Positions 17,790-27,528 of a DNA stretch of 64,000 bases are shown piece after piece. The notes below the pieces were generated by a model. That model was not told the origin of the DNA. It worked only from the letters and a program-made list of their open reading frames with translations, and searched no databases. The DNA is from Marinibactrum halimedae. GTDB taxonomy: Bacteria; Pseudomonadota; Gammaproteobacteria; Pseudomonadales; Cellvibrionaceae. The translations under genes and the position numbers were made by a program. The stretch lies in the NCBI RefSeq assembly GCF_021234875.1, contig NZ_JAJQVM010000017.1:1-64000 (forward strand), in the 5' to 3' direction. Numbering within the stretch: the stretch's first letter is position 1; every line of letters begins with the position of its first letter.

Positions 17790-19066
17790 GCCGTCCTCTT
17801 CTGAAATAGCTGGCGAAATACTGGGTAGATGTCCGTTACATCAACAATTTGTTGCATTGCGAATGTGTCACTGAAGGTTTTGGCAACACTTTCGTATTCT
17901 TCCCATAGCGCTTGATGTTGTCGAGGTGTAATCTCAATATAAGAGTAATATTGAACTTTGGGCATGATTTCATCGATAAGAAGTTTTGAGCAGGTTGTGG
18001 AATCATCATTCCAGTTGTCACCATCGGACGCCTGTGCACCATAGACATTCCACTCACTTAATGGATATCGATCAGACAATATGTCTTTCATTAAATAAAG
18101 TGCGCTAGAAACAATGGTGCCGCCAGTTTCTCTTGAATAAAAAAATTCTTCTTCGTCGACTTCTTTAGCACTGGTGTGATGTCGAATAAAGACAACCTCT
18201 GTATGCTCATAATTGCGTTGCAAAAATAAATAGAGAAGAATGAAAAAGCGTTTGGCCATGTCTTTGGTGGCTTGGCTCATTGAGCCGGATACATCCATTA
18301 AACAAAACATAACTGCTTTGGAATGGGGTACTGGGTATTTTGCGTGTAGATTGTATTTGATATCGAAATCATCTAGCCAAGGAACACGTTTGATTCGGTT
18401 TTTCAGCGAAAGAATTTCGGACGTGAGAGCTTCGATTTTATTCGGGTCTTTGAGGATGTTGTCTTTTTCTTGTTCTTGCTCAAGTTCAGTTTCTAATGCT
18501 CTGATTTGTCGGCGCTTAGAGCTGGTTAAAGCAATGCGTCGGGCATTGGCTGAACGTAGTGAACGAATAATATTGATTTGGCCGGGGGTGCCATAATTGG
18601 AAAAGCCGGCACGTCGTGTTTTAAACTCTTCATTTCCAGAGAGTTGCCGCTTTACCATGTTAGGTAAGGCGAGGTCTTCAAACATGAAGTCTAGAAATTC
18701 TTCTTGGGTAATCTGAAAGACAAATTCATCCATGCCTTCCCCAGAGTTGCTAGCATTACCCTCGCCAGAGCCACCACCACCGCCCCCTCCAGGAGGGCGT
18801 GGAATTTTATCCCCAGAAATGAATTGATCATTACCGGGAAGTACTCGAGTTTGACGCCCGCCTTGGCCATGGTGAAGTTGAGGTTCTGAAATATCCCGGG
18901 TTGGAATACCGATTTGTTCTCCTTTATCCATGTCTTTGATGGAGCGGCGACCGACCGCCTCTGAAACCGCTTTCTTGATGTGTGCACGATAGCGGCGTAA
19001 AAAACGTTGTCGATTGACCGTGCTTTTGTTCTTCGCATTCAACCGTCGATCAATAATATAACTCAT
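17786..19066 (-). CDS. yeaH: DUF444 / YeaH-type von Willebrand A-like protein
   Basis: 426 residues. The N terminus ([25 protein letters not shown]) and the Gly-rich linker ([14 protein letters not shown]) are typical of YeaH/YhbH. A vWA-like fold carries the metal motif DVSGSMS with a later Thr ([10 protein letters not shown]). It works with the PrkA kinase and SpoVR in a stress pathway whose substrates are unknown. It lies 34 bp after prkA and overlaps spoVR by four bases. Confidence 0.95.
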   Translation of the reverse strand: MSYIIDRRLNAKNKSTVNRQRFLRRYRAHIKKAVSEAVGRRSIKDMDKGEQIGIPTRDISEPQLHHGQGGRQTRVLPGNDQFISGDKIPRPPGGGGGGGSGEGNASNSGEGMDEFVFQITQEEFLDFMFEDLALPNMVKRQLSGNEEFKTRRAGFSNYGTPGQINIIRSLRSANARRIALTSSKRRQIRALETELEQEQEKDNILKDPNKIEALTSEILSLKNRIKRVPWLDDFDIKYNLHAKYPVPHSKAVMFCLMDVSGSMSQATKDMAKRFFILLYLFLQRNYEHTEVVFIRHHTSAKEVDEEEFFYSRETGGTIVSSALYLMKDILSDRYPLSEWNVYGAQASDGDNWNDDSTTCSKLLIDEIMPKVQYYSYIEITPRQHQALWEEYESVAKTFSDTFAMQQIVDVTDIYPVFRQLFQKRTA

Positions 19067-19100
19067 TCAATCTCCTTAGTGAGACTGCCTCAAACAGGTT

Positions 19101-21023
19101 TTATTGTGACTTGCGAACACGTAGATACCATTCAGATAACAAACGCACTTGTTTTTCTGTGTAGCCGCGCTCTACCATTCTTTTTACAAAGTCTTGGTGT
19201 TTTTGTTGGTCATCATGAGAAGCTTTGGCATTGAATGAAATAACGGGCAGTAAATCTTCTGTGTTGGAGAACATTTTTTTCTCTATCACAGTGCGAAGTT
19301 TTTCATAACTGTTCCAGGCAGGATTTTTACCGCCATTGTTTGCTCGTGCGCGTAACACAAAATTAACAATTTCGTTACGAAAATCTTTTGGATTGCTGAT
19401 GCCAGCGGGTTTTTCAATTTTTTCAAGTTCTTCATTGAGCGAAGCTCGATCTAAAATTTCTCCTGTCTCAGGGTCTCTGTATTCTTGATCTTGAATCCAA
19501 AAGTCTGCATAAGTGACGTAGCGATCGAAGATATTTTGTCCGTATTCGGCATAGGACTCTAAGTACGCAGTTTGAATTTCTTTTCCAATAAATTCGACAT
19601 ACTTTGGTGCCATGAACTCTTTTATGAAACCCAAATATCGATCTTGAATTTCTTGTGAATATTGCTCTTGCTCTATTTGCTGTTCCAAGACATAAAGTAG
19701 GTGTACAGGGTTGGCAGAGACTTCTGTCGGATCAAAATTGAAAACTTTTGATAAAATTTTGAAGGCAAATCGAGTGGATAAGCCAGACATTCCTTCGTCA
19801 ACACCCGCCATATCCCGATATTCTTGTATGGATTTTGCCTTAGGGTCGGTGTCTTTTAAATTCTCTCCGTCATAAATCCTCATTTTGGAGAAGACGTTAG
19901 AGTTCTCGGGTGTTTTGATGCGTGATAATACGGTAAATTGCGCGAGCATATTTAGAGTGTCGGGTGCGCAAGGAGATTGATAAAGAGAGGAATTTTGGAG
20001 GAGTTTTTCGTAAATTTTAATTTCTTCCGAAACGCGAAGACAATAGGGGACTTTGACGATGTAAACTCGATCAATAAAGGCTTCGTTGTTTTTATTGTTA
20101 CGGAAGGTTTGCCATTCGCTTTCATTTGAGTGAGCCAGAATGATTCCCTCAAAAGGAATAGCGCCTAGCCCTTCTGTACTGTTGTAGTTGCCTTCTTGCG
20201 TTGCCGTTAATAGCGGGTGCAGTACTTTTATGGGCGCTTTAAACATTTCCACAAATTCCATAATGCCTTGGTTTGAACGGCATAACCCTCCAGAAAAACT
20301 GTAGGCGTCTGGGTCATTTTGTGGAAATTCTTCCAATTTTCGAATGTCGACTTTTCCGACCAGTGAGGATATGTCTTGATTGTTTTCATCGCCAGGTTCT
20401 GTTTTGGAAATGGCGATTTGATCAAGCATGGAGGGGTAGACTTTTACCACACGAAACTTACTGATGTCGCCGTTAAATTCATGTAAACGTTTCACGGCCC
20501 ATGGCGACATAATGGTTTTTACATAACGAGTAGGAATACCATAATCTTCTTGAAGAATATGTCCATCTTCATCTGGATCAAACAAACCCAAGGGTGATTC
20601 AAATACAGGTGAGCCTTTTATGCAGTAAATAGGCTCTTTCTCCATTAGCGCTTTAAGTTTTTCTGCTAAAGAAGACTTTCCTCCGCCAACAGGGCCGAGT
20701 AAATAGAGAATTTGTTTCTTTTCTTCCAAGCCTTGGGCGGCATGTTTGAAAAATGAGACGATTTGCTCGATACATTCCTCCATGCCATAAAAATCCCCAA
20801 AAGCTTTATAGCGTTTAATGACTTTGTTGGAGAAAATTCGGCTGAGACGGGAGTCTCTGGAGGTGTCCACTAATTCGGGTTCGCCTATCGCCATGAGCAT
20901 CCGTTCGGCAGCAGTGGCATAGACGCTTGGCTTTTGTTTACAGAGCTCCAGATATTCCTGAATGCTCATTTCCTCTTCCTGAGTTGCTACATAACGTTCC
21001 TGATAATGATTGAAAATACTCAT
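19101..21023 (-). CDS. prkA: PrkA family serine protein kinase / AAA+ ATPase
   Basis: 640 residues (E. coli YeaG 644). The start at 21023 is chosen because MSIFNHYQERY is the family N terminus and AGGAGG stands seven bases upstream; the frame is open for 36 further codons upstream. The AAA+ domain has Walker A GPVGGGKSS at 110-118. The C-terminal part is PrkA-specific (EIVNFVLRARANNGGKNP, MFSNTEDLLPVISFNAK). The family is described as a stress-induced protein kinase and, in Bacillus, also as a protease. It is first in the prkA-yeaH-spoVR operon. Confidence 0.97.
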   Translation of the reverse strand: MSIFNHYQERYVATQEEEMSIQEYLELCKQKPSVYATAAERMLMAIGEPELVDTSRDSRLSRIFSNKVIKRYKAFGDFYGMEECIEQIVSFFKHAAQGLEEKKQILYLLGPVGGGKSSLAEKLKALMEKEPIYCIKGSPVFESPLGLFDPDEDGHILQEDYGIPTRYVKTIMSPWAVKRLHEFNGDISKFRVVKVYPSMLDQIAISKTEPGDENNQDISSLVGKVDIRKLEEFPQNDPDAYSFSGGLCRSNQGIMEFVEMFKAPIKVLHPLLTATQEGNYNSTEGLGAIPFEGIILAHSNESEWQTFRNNKNNEAFIDRVYIVKVPYCLRVSEEIKIYEKLLQNSSLYQSPCAPDTLNMLAQFTVLSRIKTPENSNVFSKMRIYDGENLKDTDPKAKSIQEYRDMAGVDEGMSGLSTRFAFKILSKVFNFDPTEVSANPVHLLYVLEQQIEQEQYSQEIQDRYLGFIKEFMAPKYVEFIGKEIQTAYLESYAEYGQNIFDRYVTYADFWIQDQEYRDPETGEILDRASLNEELEKIEKPAGISNPKDFRNEIVNFVLRARANNGGKNPAWNSYEKLRTVIEKKMFSNTEDLLPVISFNAKASHDDQQKHQDFVKRMVERGYTEKQVRLLSEWYLRVRKSQ

Positions 21024-21401
21024 CAATCGCCTCCTCATGGCATCTGGATAAGTGCTGCAATCTTCCGTGCCAAACTTGGCTCGGTTGTGGTGGCTATGCA
21101 AAAAAACAACCTTGTTTTCAGCATAGGCCAATTTTGTTCAGGATGAGAGATGTAAATTCAACATTTGATCGCAATTTCTTATGATATATCTCTCAATTAC
21201 GGTCTTTCCTTAGGCTGCGGATTTACGACTGTTTTGTAAAGCAGTGAGTTAAGAGCATTGTGAAGCATCGCAATATTAATCATTTATTGGACACTATTTT
21301 TGGGAAATGATTGCCTTTATTATTTGATGAGATTCCCGTAGGTTGCAACATTTAATTCAACATTCATGCGCGAAGCGCTAATTACTGAAAGGAAATACTT
21401 A

Positions 21402-22424
21402 ATGTCAACGATTTTGGTTACCGGTGGCGCAGGTTATATAGGAAGCCACACTTGCCTGGAGTTGTTAAACGCCAATTTCGATGTGGTGGTTTTTGATAAC
21501 CTTTGTAACAGTAACCGAGAGGCCATCACTCGTGTAGAAACGCTTACTGGCCGCTCGATTCCATTTGTGGAAGGGGATATTTGTAATAAATCTCAACTAA
21601 GAGAGGTATTTGTATCCTACAACATTGATGCAGTGATTCACTTCGCCGGCTTGAAAGCGGTTGGTGAATCCGCAGAGTTACCTTTGAATTACTATGAAAA
21701 TAATGTTGGGGGTACGGTTTATTTGGCACAAGTGATGGAAGAGTTTGGTTGTGAGTCAATCGTGTTTAGCTCTTCTGCTACGGTGTATGGCGAAAAAGCA
21801 CCCATTCCTTATGTAGAGACTTTACCGACTGCGGCCAGTAATGTGTATGGTCGAACCAAGCTTATGGTAGAGGAGCTTCTGAAAGATTGTTGTGCAAAAC
21901 CAAGTTCGCCATGGCGGGTATCTTTATTGCGCTATTTTAATCCGATTGGTGCTCACGAAAGTGGTCGTATTGGGGAGGATCCTCAGGGTATTCCAAACAA
22001 TCTTCTTCCTTACGTCGCTCAAGTAGCTGTTGGTAAACGTCCGTTTTTACGAATATTTGGTGATGATTACGACACTCGTGATGGTACCGGGGTTAGAGAT
22101 TACATCCACGTGGTAGATTTGGCTAAAGGGCATGTGAAAGCGGTGCAAAAGCTACTCTCGTTGGCGCCTGGCTGGCGAGCTTATAATCTCGGTGCGGGCG
22201 TGGGTTATAGCGTACTGGAAGTGGTTAAAGCCTTCGAGAATGCGGCAGGTAAAGCGATTCCTTATGAAGTTATGCCCCGTAGGGAAGGCGATTTGCCTGA
22301 ATTTTTCGCAGACCCTACCCGCGCACTAGAGGAGTTGGGTTGGAAGGCTGAGCTGGGGCTTGAGACGATGGTGGAAGATACTTGGCGCTGGCAATCTAAT
22401 AATCCGAACGGTTATGAAGGGTAA
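21402..22424 (+). CDS. galE: UDP-glucose 4-epimerase
   Basis: 340 residues from ATG 21402, supported by AAAGGAA upstream; the frame is open for 12 more codons. The NAD motif is GGAGYIGSH, and the catalytic elements SSSATVYG and the Tyr-x3-Lys pair in VYGRTK are present, with FNPIGAHESGRIGEDP and DYIHVVDLAKGH as in GalE. It interconverts UDP-glucose and UDP-galactose for polysaccharide and LPS sugars. It stands alone between the prkA operon and apaH. Confidence 0.95.
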   Translation: MSTILVTGGAGYIGSHTCLELLNANFDVVVFDNLCNSNREAITRVETLTGRSIPFVEGDICNKSQLREVFVSYNIDAVIHFAGLKAVGESAELPLNYYENNVGGTVYLAQVMEEFGCESIVFSSSATVYGEKAPIPYVETLPTAASNVYGRTKLMVEELLKDCCAKPSSPWRVSLLRYFNPIGAHESGRIGEDPQGIPNNLLPYVAQVAVGKRPFLRIFGDDYDTRDGTGVRDYIHVVDLAKGHVKAVQKLLSLAPGWRAYNLGAGVGYSVLEVVKAFENAAGKAIPYEVMPRREGDLPEFFADPTRALEELGWKAELGLETMVEDTWRWQSNNPNGYEG

Positions 22425-22452
22425 GAGGTGATATGGAATTTCGATAAAGTCG

Positions 22453-23274
22453 TTACGCCTTCTTCGAGCAGGGATGCACAAAACGTTGACGGTCTTCTAA
22501 GCGCAACAATGTGAGGCAGCCACCCCACACGCATCCTGTGTCGAGCCCTATGGCGTTTTTCACGCCTGTCTTGCCTTCTAATGCCGCCCAGTGGCCGAAT
22601 AATAGAGTATCGTCTTGAGTCATGCGATTATCGTGGGCATACCATGGTTGATAACCTTCAGGTGGATTTATGGGCGAGCCTTTGGCCGTCAGTTCTAGCG
22701 TGCCGTCTGAGGCACAAAACCGCATGCGGGTGCAATAGTTGGTGATTAATCGCAATCGTTCAAAGCCCTCCAGAGTGGGGTCCCAGCGGTTAGGTGTGTT
22801 GCCGTACATGTTTTGATAAAAAGTAAGGGCGCTGGACTCGTCTTTGAGTACTTTTTCTATTTCGGCACTCAATGACAGTGCAGTCGAGAGGCTCCATTGT
22901 GGTGGGAGACCAGCATGAACCATGGTGATGGCTCGATCAGGGCAGTGATGTACCAGTGGAAGTTGTCGGAGCCACCTGAGTAATTCTTCGCGATCGTGGG
23001 CCACTAGAATATTGTCCAATGTATCACTGCGAGAGGCTTGTTTTACTCCAGCGGCAACGGCCAATAGGTGGAGGTCATGATTTCCTAGCACGGCAGTAAC
23101 ACAATGGCGTAGACGGTATAGAAATTGTAATGTTTGAAGGGATTGTGGCCCTCGATTAACGATATCGCCTGTCACCCAAAGCTCATCGTGTTTTTCGTTA
23201 AAATTCACGCTTTCTAGCAATGCAAGCAGTGGTGACAAGCAGCCTTGTAAATCTCCAACAACATAGGTTGCCAT
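22453..23274 (-). CDS. apaH: Symmetrical bis(5'-nucleosyl)-tetraphosphatase ApaH
   Basis: 273 residues. Calcineurin-like metallophosphoesterase motifs are in order: GDLQGC, GDIVNRGP, LGNHDLHL and, later, VHAGLPPQW. It cleaves Ap4A to two ADP and also removes Np4 caps from RNA in E. coli. It is the last gene of the lptD-surA-pdxA-rsmA-apaG-apaH series, the same order as in E. coli and Pseudomonas, and converges on galE with only 28 bp between. Confidence 0.97.
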   Translation of the reverse strand: MATYVVGDLQGCLSPLLALLESVNFNEKHDELWVTGDIVNRGPQSLQTLQFLYRLRHCVTAVLGNHDLHLLAVAAGVKQASRSDTLDNILVAHDREELLRWLRQLPLVHHCPDRAITMVHAGLPPQWSLSTALSLSAEIEKVLKDESSALTFYQNMYGNTPNRWDPTLEGFERLRLITNYCTRMRFCASDGTLELTAKGSPINPPEGYQPWYAHDNRMTQDDTLLFGHWAALEGKTGVKNAIGLDTGCVWGGCLTLLRLEDRQRFVHPCSKKA

Positions 23275-23438
23275 ATTTAACTCCAGGCAATGGGGCGATA
23301 GGTCTGCACCAATGAAGCTTAAGTATCGGTCTTTTCACATTTGCTCTTAAGTGGGCGTTTTAAGCAATGCGCTTTATAAGCCTGAGCGCGTAAGTGTTTT
23401 TCATTGGTACAGGTGGGGGCAAGTATCTACTGGATGCG

Positions 23439-23864
23439 TTAGTGCAGTGCGTGAGGCGGCACCAGCGCAAACATGGGGATTTCTGCTTCGAAGGGCAATC
23501 CTGCGCTATTTTTCATGGTGTAGGAACCTTCCATTGTGCCAAATTCGGTCTCTAATGCGACACCGCTGGTGTAAGTGTATTCTTCTCCAGGGGCCAGCCA
23601 TGGTTGTTCGCCCACTACACCGTCACCACGCACTTCTTGGATGTCGTCATTCCCATTTGTGATGACCCAATGGCGACTGACCAGTTGAGCGGTGACTTTT
23701 CCGGTATTTCGTAACGTAATGGTATAGGCGTACACAAATCGGTTGTCATCGGCGTTCGATTGTTCTTCGACAAACTTTGTTTTCACGCTCACATTAATGG
23801 CGTTTTCTGAAGTGGGAAGAGTTGTGCTTGACTCGATTGATCGTTCTGTATTTTGGTCACTCAT
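23439..23864 (-). CDS. apaG: ApaG (Co2+/Mg2+ efflux-associated, FN3-like fold)
   Basis: 141 residues, about 15 longer than E. coli ApaG owing to a Ser/Thr/Glu-rich N terminus before INVSVKTKFVEEQS. The conserved core is present (YAYTITLRNTGKVTAQLVSRHWVITN, VRGDGVVGEQPWLAPGEEYTYTSG, GTMEGSYTM). The fold is a fibronectin-III-like sandwich; a role is not firmly known. It lies between rsmA and apaH. Confidence 0.96.
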   Translation of the reverse strand: MSDQNTERSIESSTTLPTSENAINVSVKTKFVEEQSNADDNRFVYAYTITLRNTGKVTAQLVSRHWVITNGNDDIQEVRGDGVVGEQPWLAPGEEYTYTSGVALETEFGTMEGSYTMKNSAGLPFEAEIPMFALVPPHALH

Positions 23865-23981
23865 GATTTCGATTCTTTCATGTGTATCTAAGGTCCGGCA
23901 ACTTATACGATTTAGGTGTGTTTAAGTTGCTTGAAGGTGTTTTTCTGGTCTTTTTTGCTTGTGTAAAATCAGGTTGTTGGT

Positions 23982-24800
23982 TTAATCGTTTTGATCGACG
24001 GCAAAATCGGCAATCGCAACGTAGTCTCTCAAGCTGAGCATTTCCGGTCTTACACTGGCATCAATACCCAGTTGTTCACATTGTTCTGAGGTGACTATAC
24101 CCTTTAACGCATTACGCAATGTTTTACGCCGTTGCTGAAATGCTACATTGACAACTTTGTGAAGGATATCAATATCCTTCGTTGGGCAAGGTATATTGGT
24201 ATGGGGCGTCAATCTCACGATGGCCGAGTCCACCTTGGGAGCCGGGTCAAAACATTCGGGCGGCACTAAAAATAGATTTTCAACATCGCAATAATACTGT
24301 GTCATCACACTTAAACGCCCATAGGCTTTATCCCCTGGTTGCGCGGCTAAGCGTTCAACGACTTCTTTTTGCAGCATGAAGTGCATGTCTTTGATACGTT
24401 GATGAAAACTCAGTAAGTGGAAAATCAATGGTGTTGAAATGTTGTAAGGCAAGTTACCGACAACTCTCAACGGATTATCGGTTGTCGCGAGTGAGGCAAA
24501 GTCGAATTTTAAAGCGTCAATTTGGTGAATTTTAAAGCCGGGATATTTCACAAATTGTGCCAGTAAGATCGGTACTAAGTCGCGGTCTAGTTCAATAACA
24601 TTAAGGTTTGGGCATTGTTCTAGGAGCAGGGCGGTAATAGCCCCTTTTCCTGGGCCAATTTCAACGAGGTTATCAGACTCTCTTGGCCCTATGGCTCTGA
24701 CAATACTGGATATGACGCCGTAGTCGTGCAGGAAATTCTGCCCGAAGCGTTTTCGTGCCTTATGTTGAAGCCCTGTGGGCAAAATAGTCTTTTTAGTCAT
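23982..24800 (-). CDS. rsmA: 16S rRNA (adenine1518-N6/adenine1519-N6) dimethyltransferase
   Basis: 272 residues, normal length. SAM-binding motif EIGPGKGAIT and the catalytic NLPYNIS motif of KsgA are both visible, with the N-terminal KRFGQNFLHD signature. It dimethylates two adenines in helix 45 late in 30S assembly. It lies between pdxA and apaG on the same strand. Confidence 0.98.
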   Translation of the reverse strand: MTKKTILPTGLQHKARKRFGQNFLHDYGVISSIVRAIGPRESDNLVEIGPGKGAITALLLEQCPNLNVIELDRDLVPILLAQFVKYPGFKIHQIDALKFDFASLATTDNPLRVVGNLPYNISTPLIFHLLSFHQRIKDMHFMLQKEVVERLAAQPGDKAYGRLSVMTQYYCDVENLFLVPPECFDPAPKVDSAIVRLTPHTNIPCPTKDIDILHKVVNVAFQQRRKTLRNALKGIVTSEQCEQLGIDASVRPEMLSLRDYVAIADFAVDQND

Positions 24801-25040
24801 TCTTTGGTGGTGCTATCCGAGATAAAAGTGTTCTTCAGAGGTCTGGGGGTAGGGTGTCACTTGAGTATTGGCTCAGTTATTTGGCGAAAGGCCAATCAAA
24901 GGTTTGTTTGTCTTCATAAGTGGCGTCGAGAGTTGCTTCAAGAGTCACAATTAGGGAAGCTATTCTGACTGATTCGGAGCATATCGTATAGAGCTATCAC
25001 GTAATTGAAGCAAGCATCTTTATATCGATATGTTTGATGT

Positions 25041-26066
25041 TCACTCAGCTTCTTTTATATGCACTTGAGCCATGTTGGATGCTGTGTTTAGAGCAGTAAG
25101 TAGGCTGCCGGTATCGGCTTTTCCTGTCCCGGCCATATCCAGTGCTGTGCCGTGATCGACGGAGGTTCTGACGATAGGAAGGCCAAGGGTAATGTTAACC
25201 GCTTGCCCAAATCCTAAATATTTAAGAACAGGTAAACCCTGGTCATGGTACATGGCCAGTACTGCATCTGCGTGTTCTAAATACTTGGGGGTAAACAGCG
25301 TATCGGCGGGAAGAGGGCCGGTGAGGTTAAAGCCTTCTTCACGTAAACGATTTAGCACTGGGCTGATGATAGTGATTTCTTCCATACCCAGATGCCCGTT
25401 TTCACCCGCATGCGGGTTGAGCCCGGCAACGAGGATGTGGGGGGAGCGAAGGCCAAATTTTTGTTGTAAATCGGTGTGAAGGATTCGGAGTATTTCTTCC
25501 AGGCTGCTTTGAGTTAAATGGCTACTGACCTCTTTGAGCGGCAGGTGCGTTGTTGCCAATGCTACCCTCAAGCCTTTTGTGGCTAAGAGCATAACGACTT
25601 TTTCTGTGTTCGTCTTTTCTGCAAGGTATTCCGTATGGCCACTGAACGGAATGCCATAATCGTTGATCACGCCCTTGTGAATTGGGCCTGTGATTAAAGC
25701 GGAAAAGGTTCCTTGCAAACATCCATTTATGGCGGTGTCGAGGGTATTTAATATGTAAGGTGCGTTGCTCGGATTGAGTTGTCCTGCTTGACTGGGTTGA
25801 GCAAGCGTAATCGGTAAAACGGTGAGCTGTTGTGCCTTTGTCGCCATTGGAGCTGTGTTACGAAGCTCTTCAATTGACGTTTGCTTGATTGAGAGGGGAA
25901 GTTGCAGTTGTTTTGCTCGTTGAGCAAAAAGGAGTGGGTCACCCACAATAATCAGTTCATGAGGGTAGGAAGATTGTGCCAGCTGAATGACAATATCAGG
26001 CCCAATGCCTGCCGGCTCCCCTGGAGTAATGGCGAGCCGAATAGGTGATGTTGATGAGCCTTGCAC
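25041..26066 (-). CDS. pdxA: 4-hydroxythreonine-4-phosphate dehydrogenase
   Basis: 341 residues. It oxidises 4-phosphohydroxy-L-threonine in pyridoxal phosphate synthesis. Family motifs: [11 protein letters not shown] at the start, [21 protein letters not shown] and [15 protein letters not shown] with the metal-binding His residues. It follows surA by nine bases, implying cotranscription. Confidence 0.98.
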   Translation of the reverse strand: MQGSSTSPIRLAITPGEPAGIGPDIVIQLAQSSYPHELIIVGDPLLFAQRAKQLQLPLSIKQTSIEELRNTAPMATKAQQLTVLPITLAQPSQAGQLNPSNAPYILNTLDTAINGCLQGTFSALITGPIHKGVINDYGIPFSGHTEYLAEKTNTEKVVMLLATKGLRVALATTHLPLKEVSSHLTQSSLEEILRILHTDLQQKFGLRSPHILVAGLNPHAGENGHLGMEEITIISPVLNRLREEGFNLTGPLPADTLFTPKYLEHADAVLAMYHDQGLPVLKYLGFGQAVNITLGLPIVRTSVDHGTALDMAGTGKADTGSLLTALNTASNMAQVHIKEAE

Positions 26067-26075
26067 AAGCTGCCC

Positions 26076-27437
26076 TTACATTTTGATATCAACGTAAGCT
26101 TGGCTGCGGATTTCTTGCAGCCAGATTTCCAATTCTTCGGAAAAGCGACGATTACGTAACAGATTAACGGCTTGATTACGAATGACGGTTTCGGTCATAT
26201 TTTCATCGCGACGATCATCAACCATTAATAAATGCCAGCCAAATTGTGAACGGAATGGTTCACTCATTTCTCCAATAGCGGTTGCTTCCATGGTTTGTTC
26301 GAATTCAGGAACAAATTTACCTGGCAAAGACCAGCCTAAATCGCCTCCACCGAGCATAGAGCCTATGTCTTCAGAGTGCTCTTTGGCAAGCTCACCAAAA
26401 TCACCACCATTCAACACTTGTTGACGAAAATCCATCAGTTGTTGTTTCGCCTGGGCTTCGCTGAGGATTTCTGAGGGCTTTAATAAGATGTGTCGGACTT
26501 TAGACTGGCGGATGACAGTTTCTGAGCTTCCGCGTTTATCGTAGACTTTCAGTATGTGAATGCCCGCCCCACTCTTGAAGGGTTTTGATACATCACCGGC
26601 TTCCATACTCGTAAGTTGTTCAGAAAATAACTCTGGTAATTCAACGCCTTTACGCCATCCAAGGTCGCCACCTTGCAATGCATTTTGGCCACCGGAGTGG
26701 GCAACGGCCAATTCTCGAAAGTTCTCCCCTTTTGTTAGAGAGTTGTAAATGCTTTGTGCCTGAACTTGAGTGTTGGCAAGATCTTGGCCTAGGCCGTTAC
26801 CGCTAAAAGGAATGAGGATGTGGCCAAGTTGGTATTGTGGTGATAGCCAGAATTTACCCTCTTCAGAGCTTAAAAAATTATCCACTTCTTGTTCGGATAC
26901 TTGAATGCGCGAATTGACTCGCGCTTGTTGCACTCGCTGAACAAGCATTTCTTCTCTAATTTGCTGTTTTAAGCCGCCGATGGTTAGGCCATCTTGAGAA
27001 AGCTGTTGAGTAAATTGGTCTGCGCTGAGGCCATTGGTTTGCTGCATACGAGCAATGGTTTGCTCGACTTCAGAGCTGCTGATGTCCATCCCTACACGGT
27101 AGGCCATAGCCAGTTGTAGTCGTTTGACGATAAGGTGTTCAAGCACTTGTTCTCGTAGAACTTCTTCGGGGGGTAATGAGGCCCGTTGTTTCAATTGGCC
27201 TAAGACTTGGCGCATTTGCGACTTTAATTCGCTCTCCATAACAACATCGTCATCGACAATCGCCACCACTTTGTCGAGATCAACGGTTTTACTATGAGCG
27301 GGGGGAGTTAGTCCCAGGGGGGAGAGTGTGATCAAAGTGATAGCACTCACGGCAGCGAGGCTGTGGGAAACCCGTTTCTTGAAAAAAGGTACTGCGTTGA
27401 AAGTGTGAAAACAGGTTTTACTAATGGCTTTGATCAT
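26076..27437 (-). CDS. surA: Periplasmic peptidyl-prolyl isomerase / chaperone SurA
   Basis: 453 residues from ATG 27437; the frame is open further upstream to 27566, but that would overlap lptD and put 43 residues before the signal peptide. The signal peptide (basic start, hydrophobic AAVSAITLITLSPLG) probably ends at AHS. The N-terminal chaperone module follows (VDLDKVVAIVDDDVVMESEL), then two parvulin domains (QLGHILIPF...GGDLGWRKG and RHILLKPSE...GGGDLGWSLPG). It escorts outer-membrane proteins including LptD, whose gene is immediately upstream. Confidence 0.96.
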   Translation of the reverse strand: MIKAISKTCFHTFNAVPFFKKRVSHSLAAVSAITLITLSPLGLTPPAHSKTVDLDKVVAIVDDDVVMESELKSQMRQVLGQLKQRASLPPEEVLREQVLEHLIVKRLQLAMAYRVGMDISSSEVEQTIARMQQTNGLSADQFTQQLSQDGLTIGGLKQQIREEMLVQRVQQARVNSRIQVSEQEVDNFLSSEEGKFWLSPQYQLGHILIPFSGNGLGQDLANTQVQAQSIYNSLTKGENFRELAVAHSGGQNALQGGDLGWRKGVELPELFSEQLTSMEAGDVSKPFKSGAGIHILKVYDKRGSSETVIRQSKVRHILLKPSEILSEAQAKQQLMDFRQQVLNGGDFGELAKEHSEDIGSMLGGGDLGWSLPGKFVPEFEQTMEATAIGEMSEPFRSQFGWHLLMVDDRRDENMTETVIRNQAVNLLRNRRFSEELEIWLQEIRSQAYVDIKM

Positions 27438-27528
27438 TATTGTTTCAGTCTCTGTCAATGTACTTCTAAGCGTACTTCTACATCCTATAGCGGGCGCTAT
27501 GGCGCTTGTTGCTACTGTTGTGGAGAGG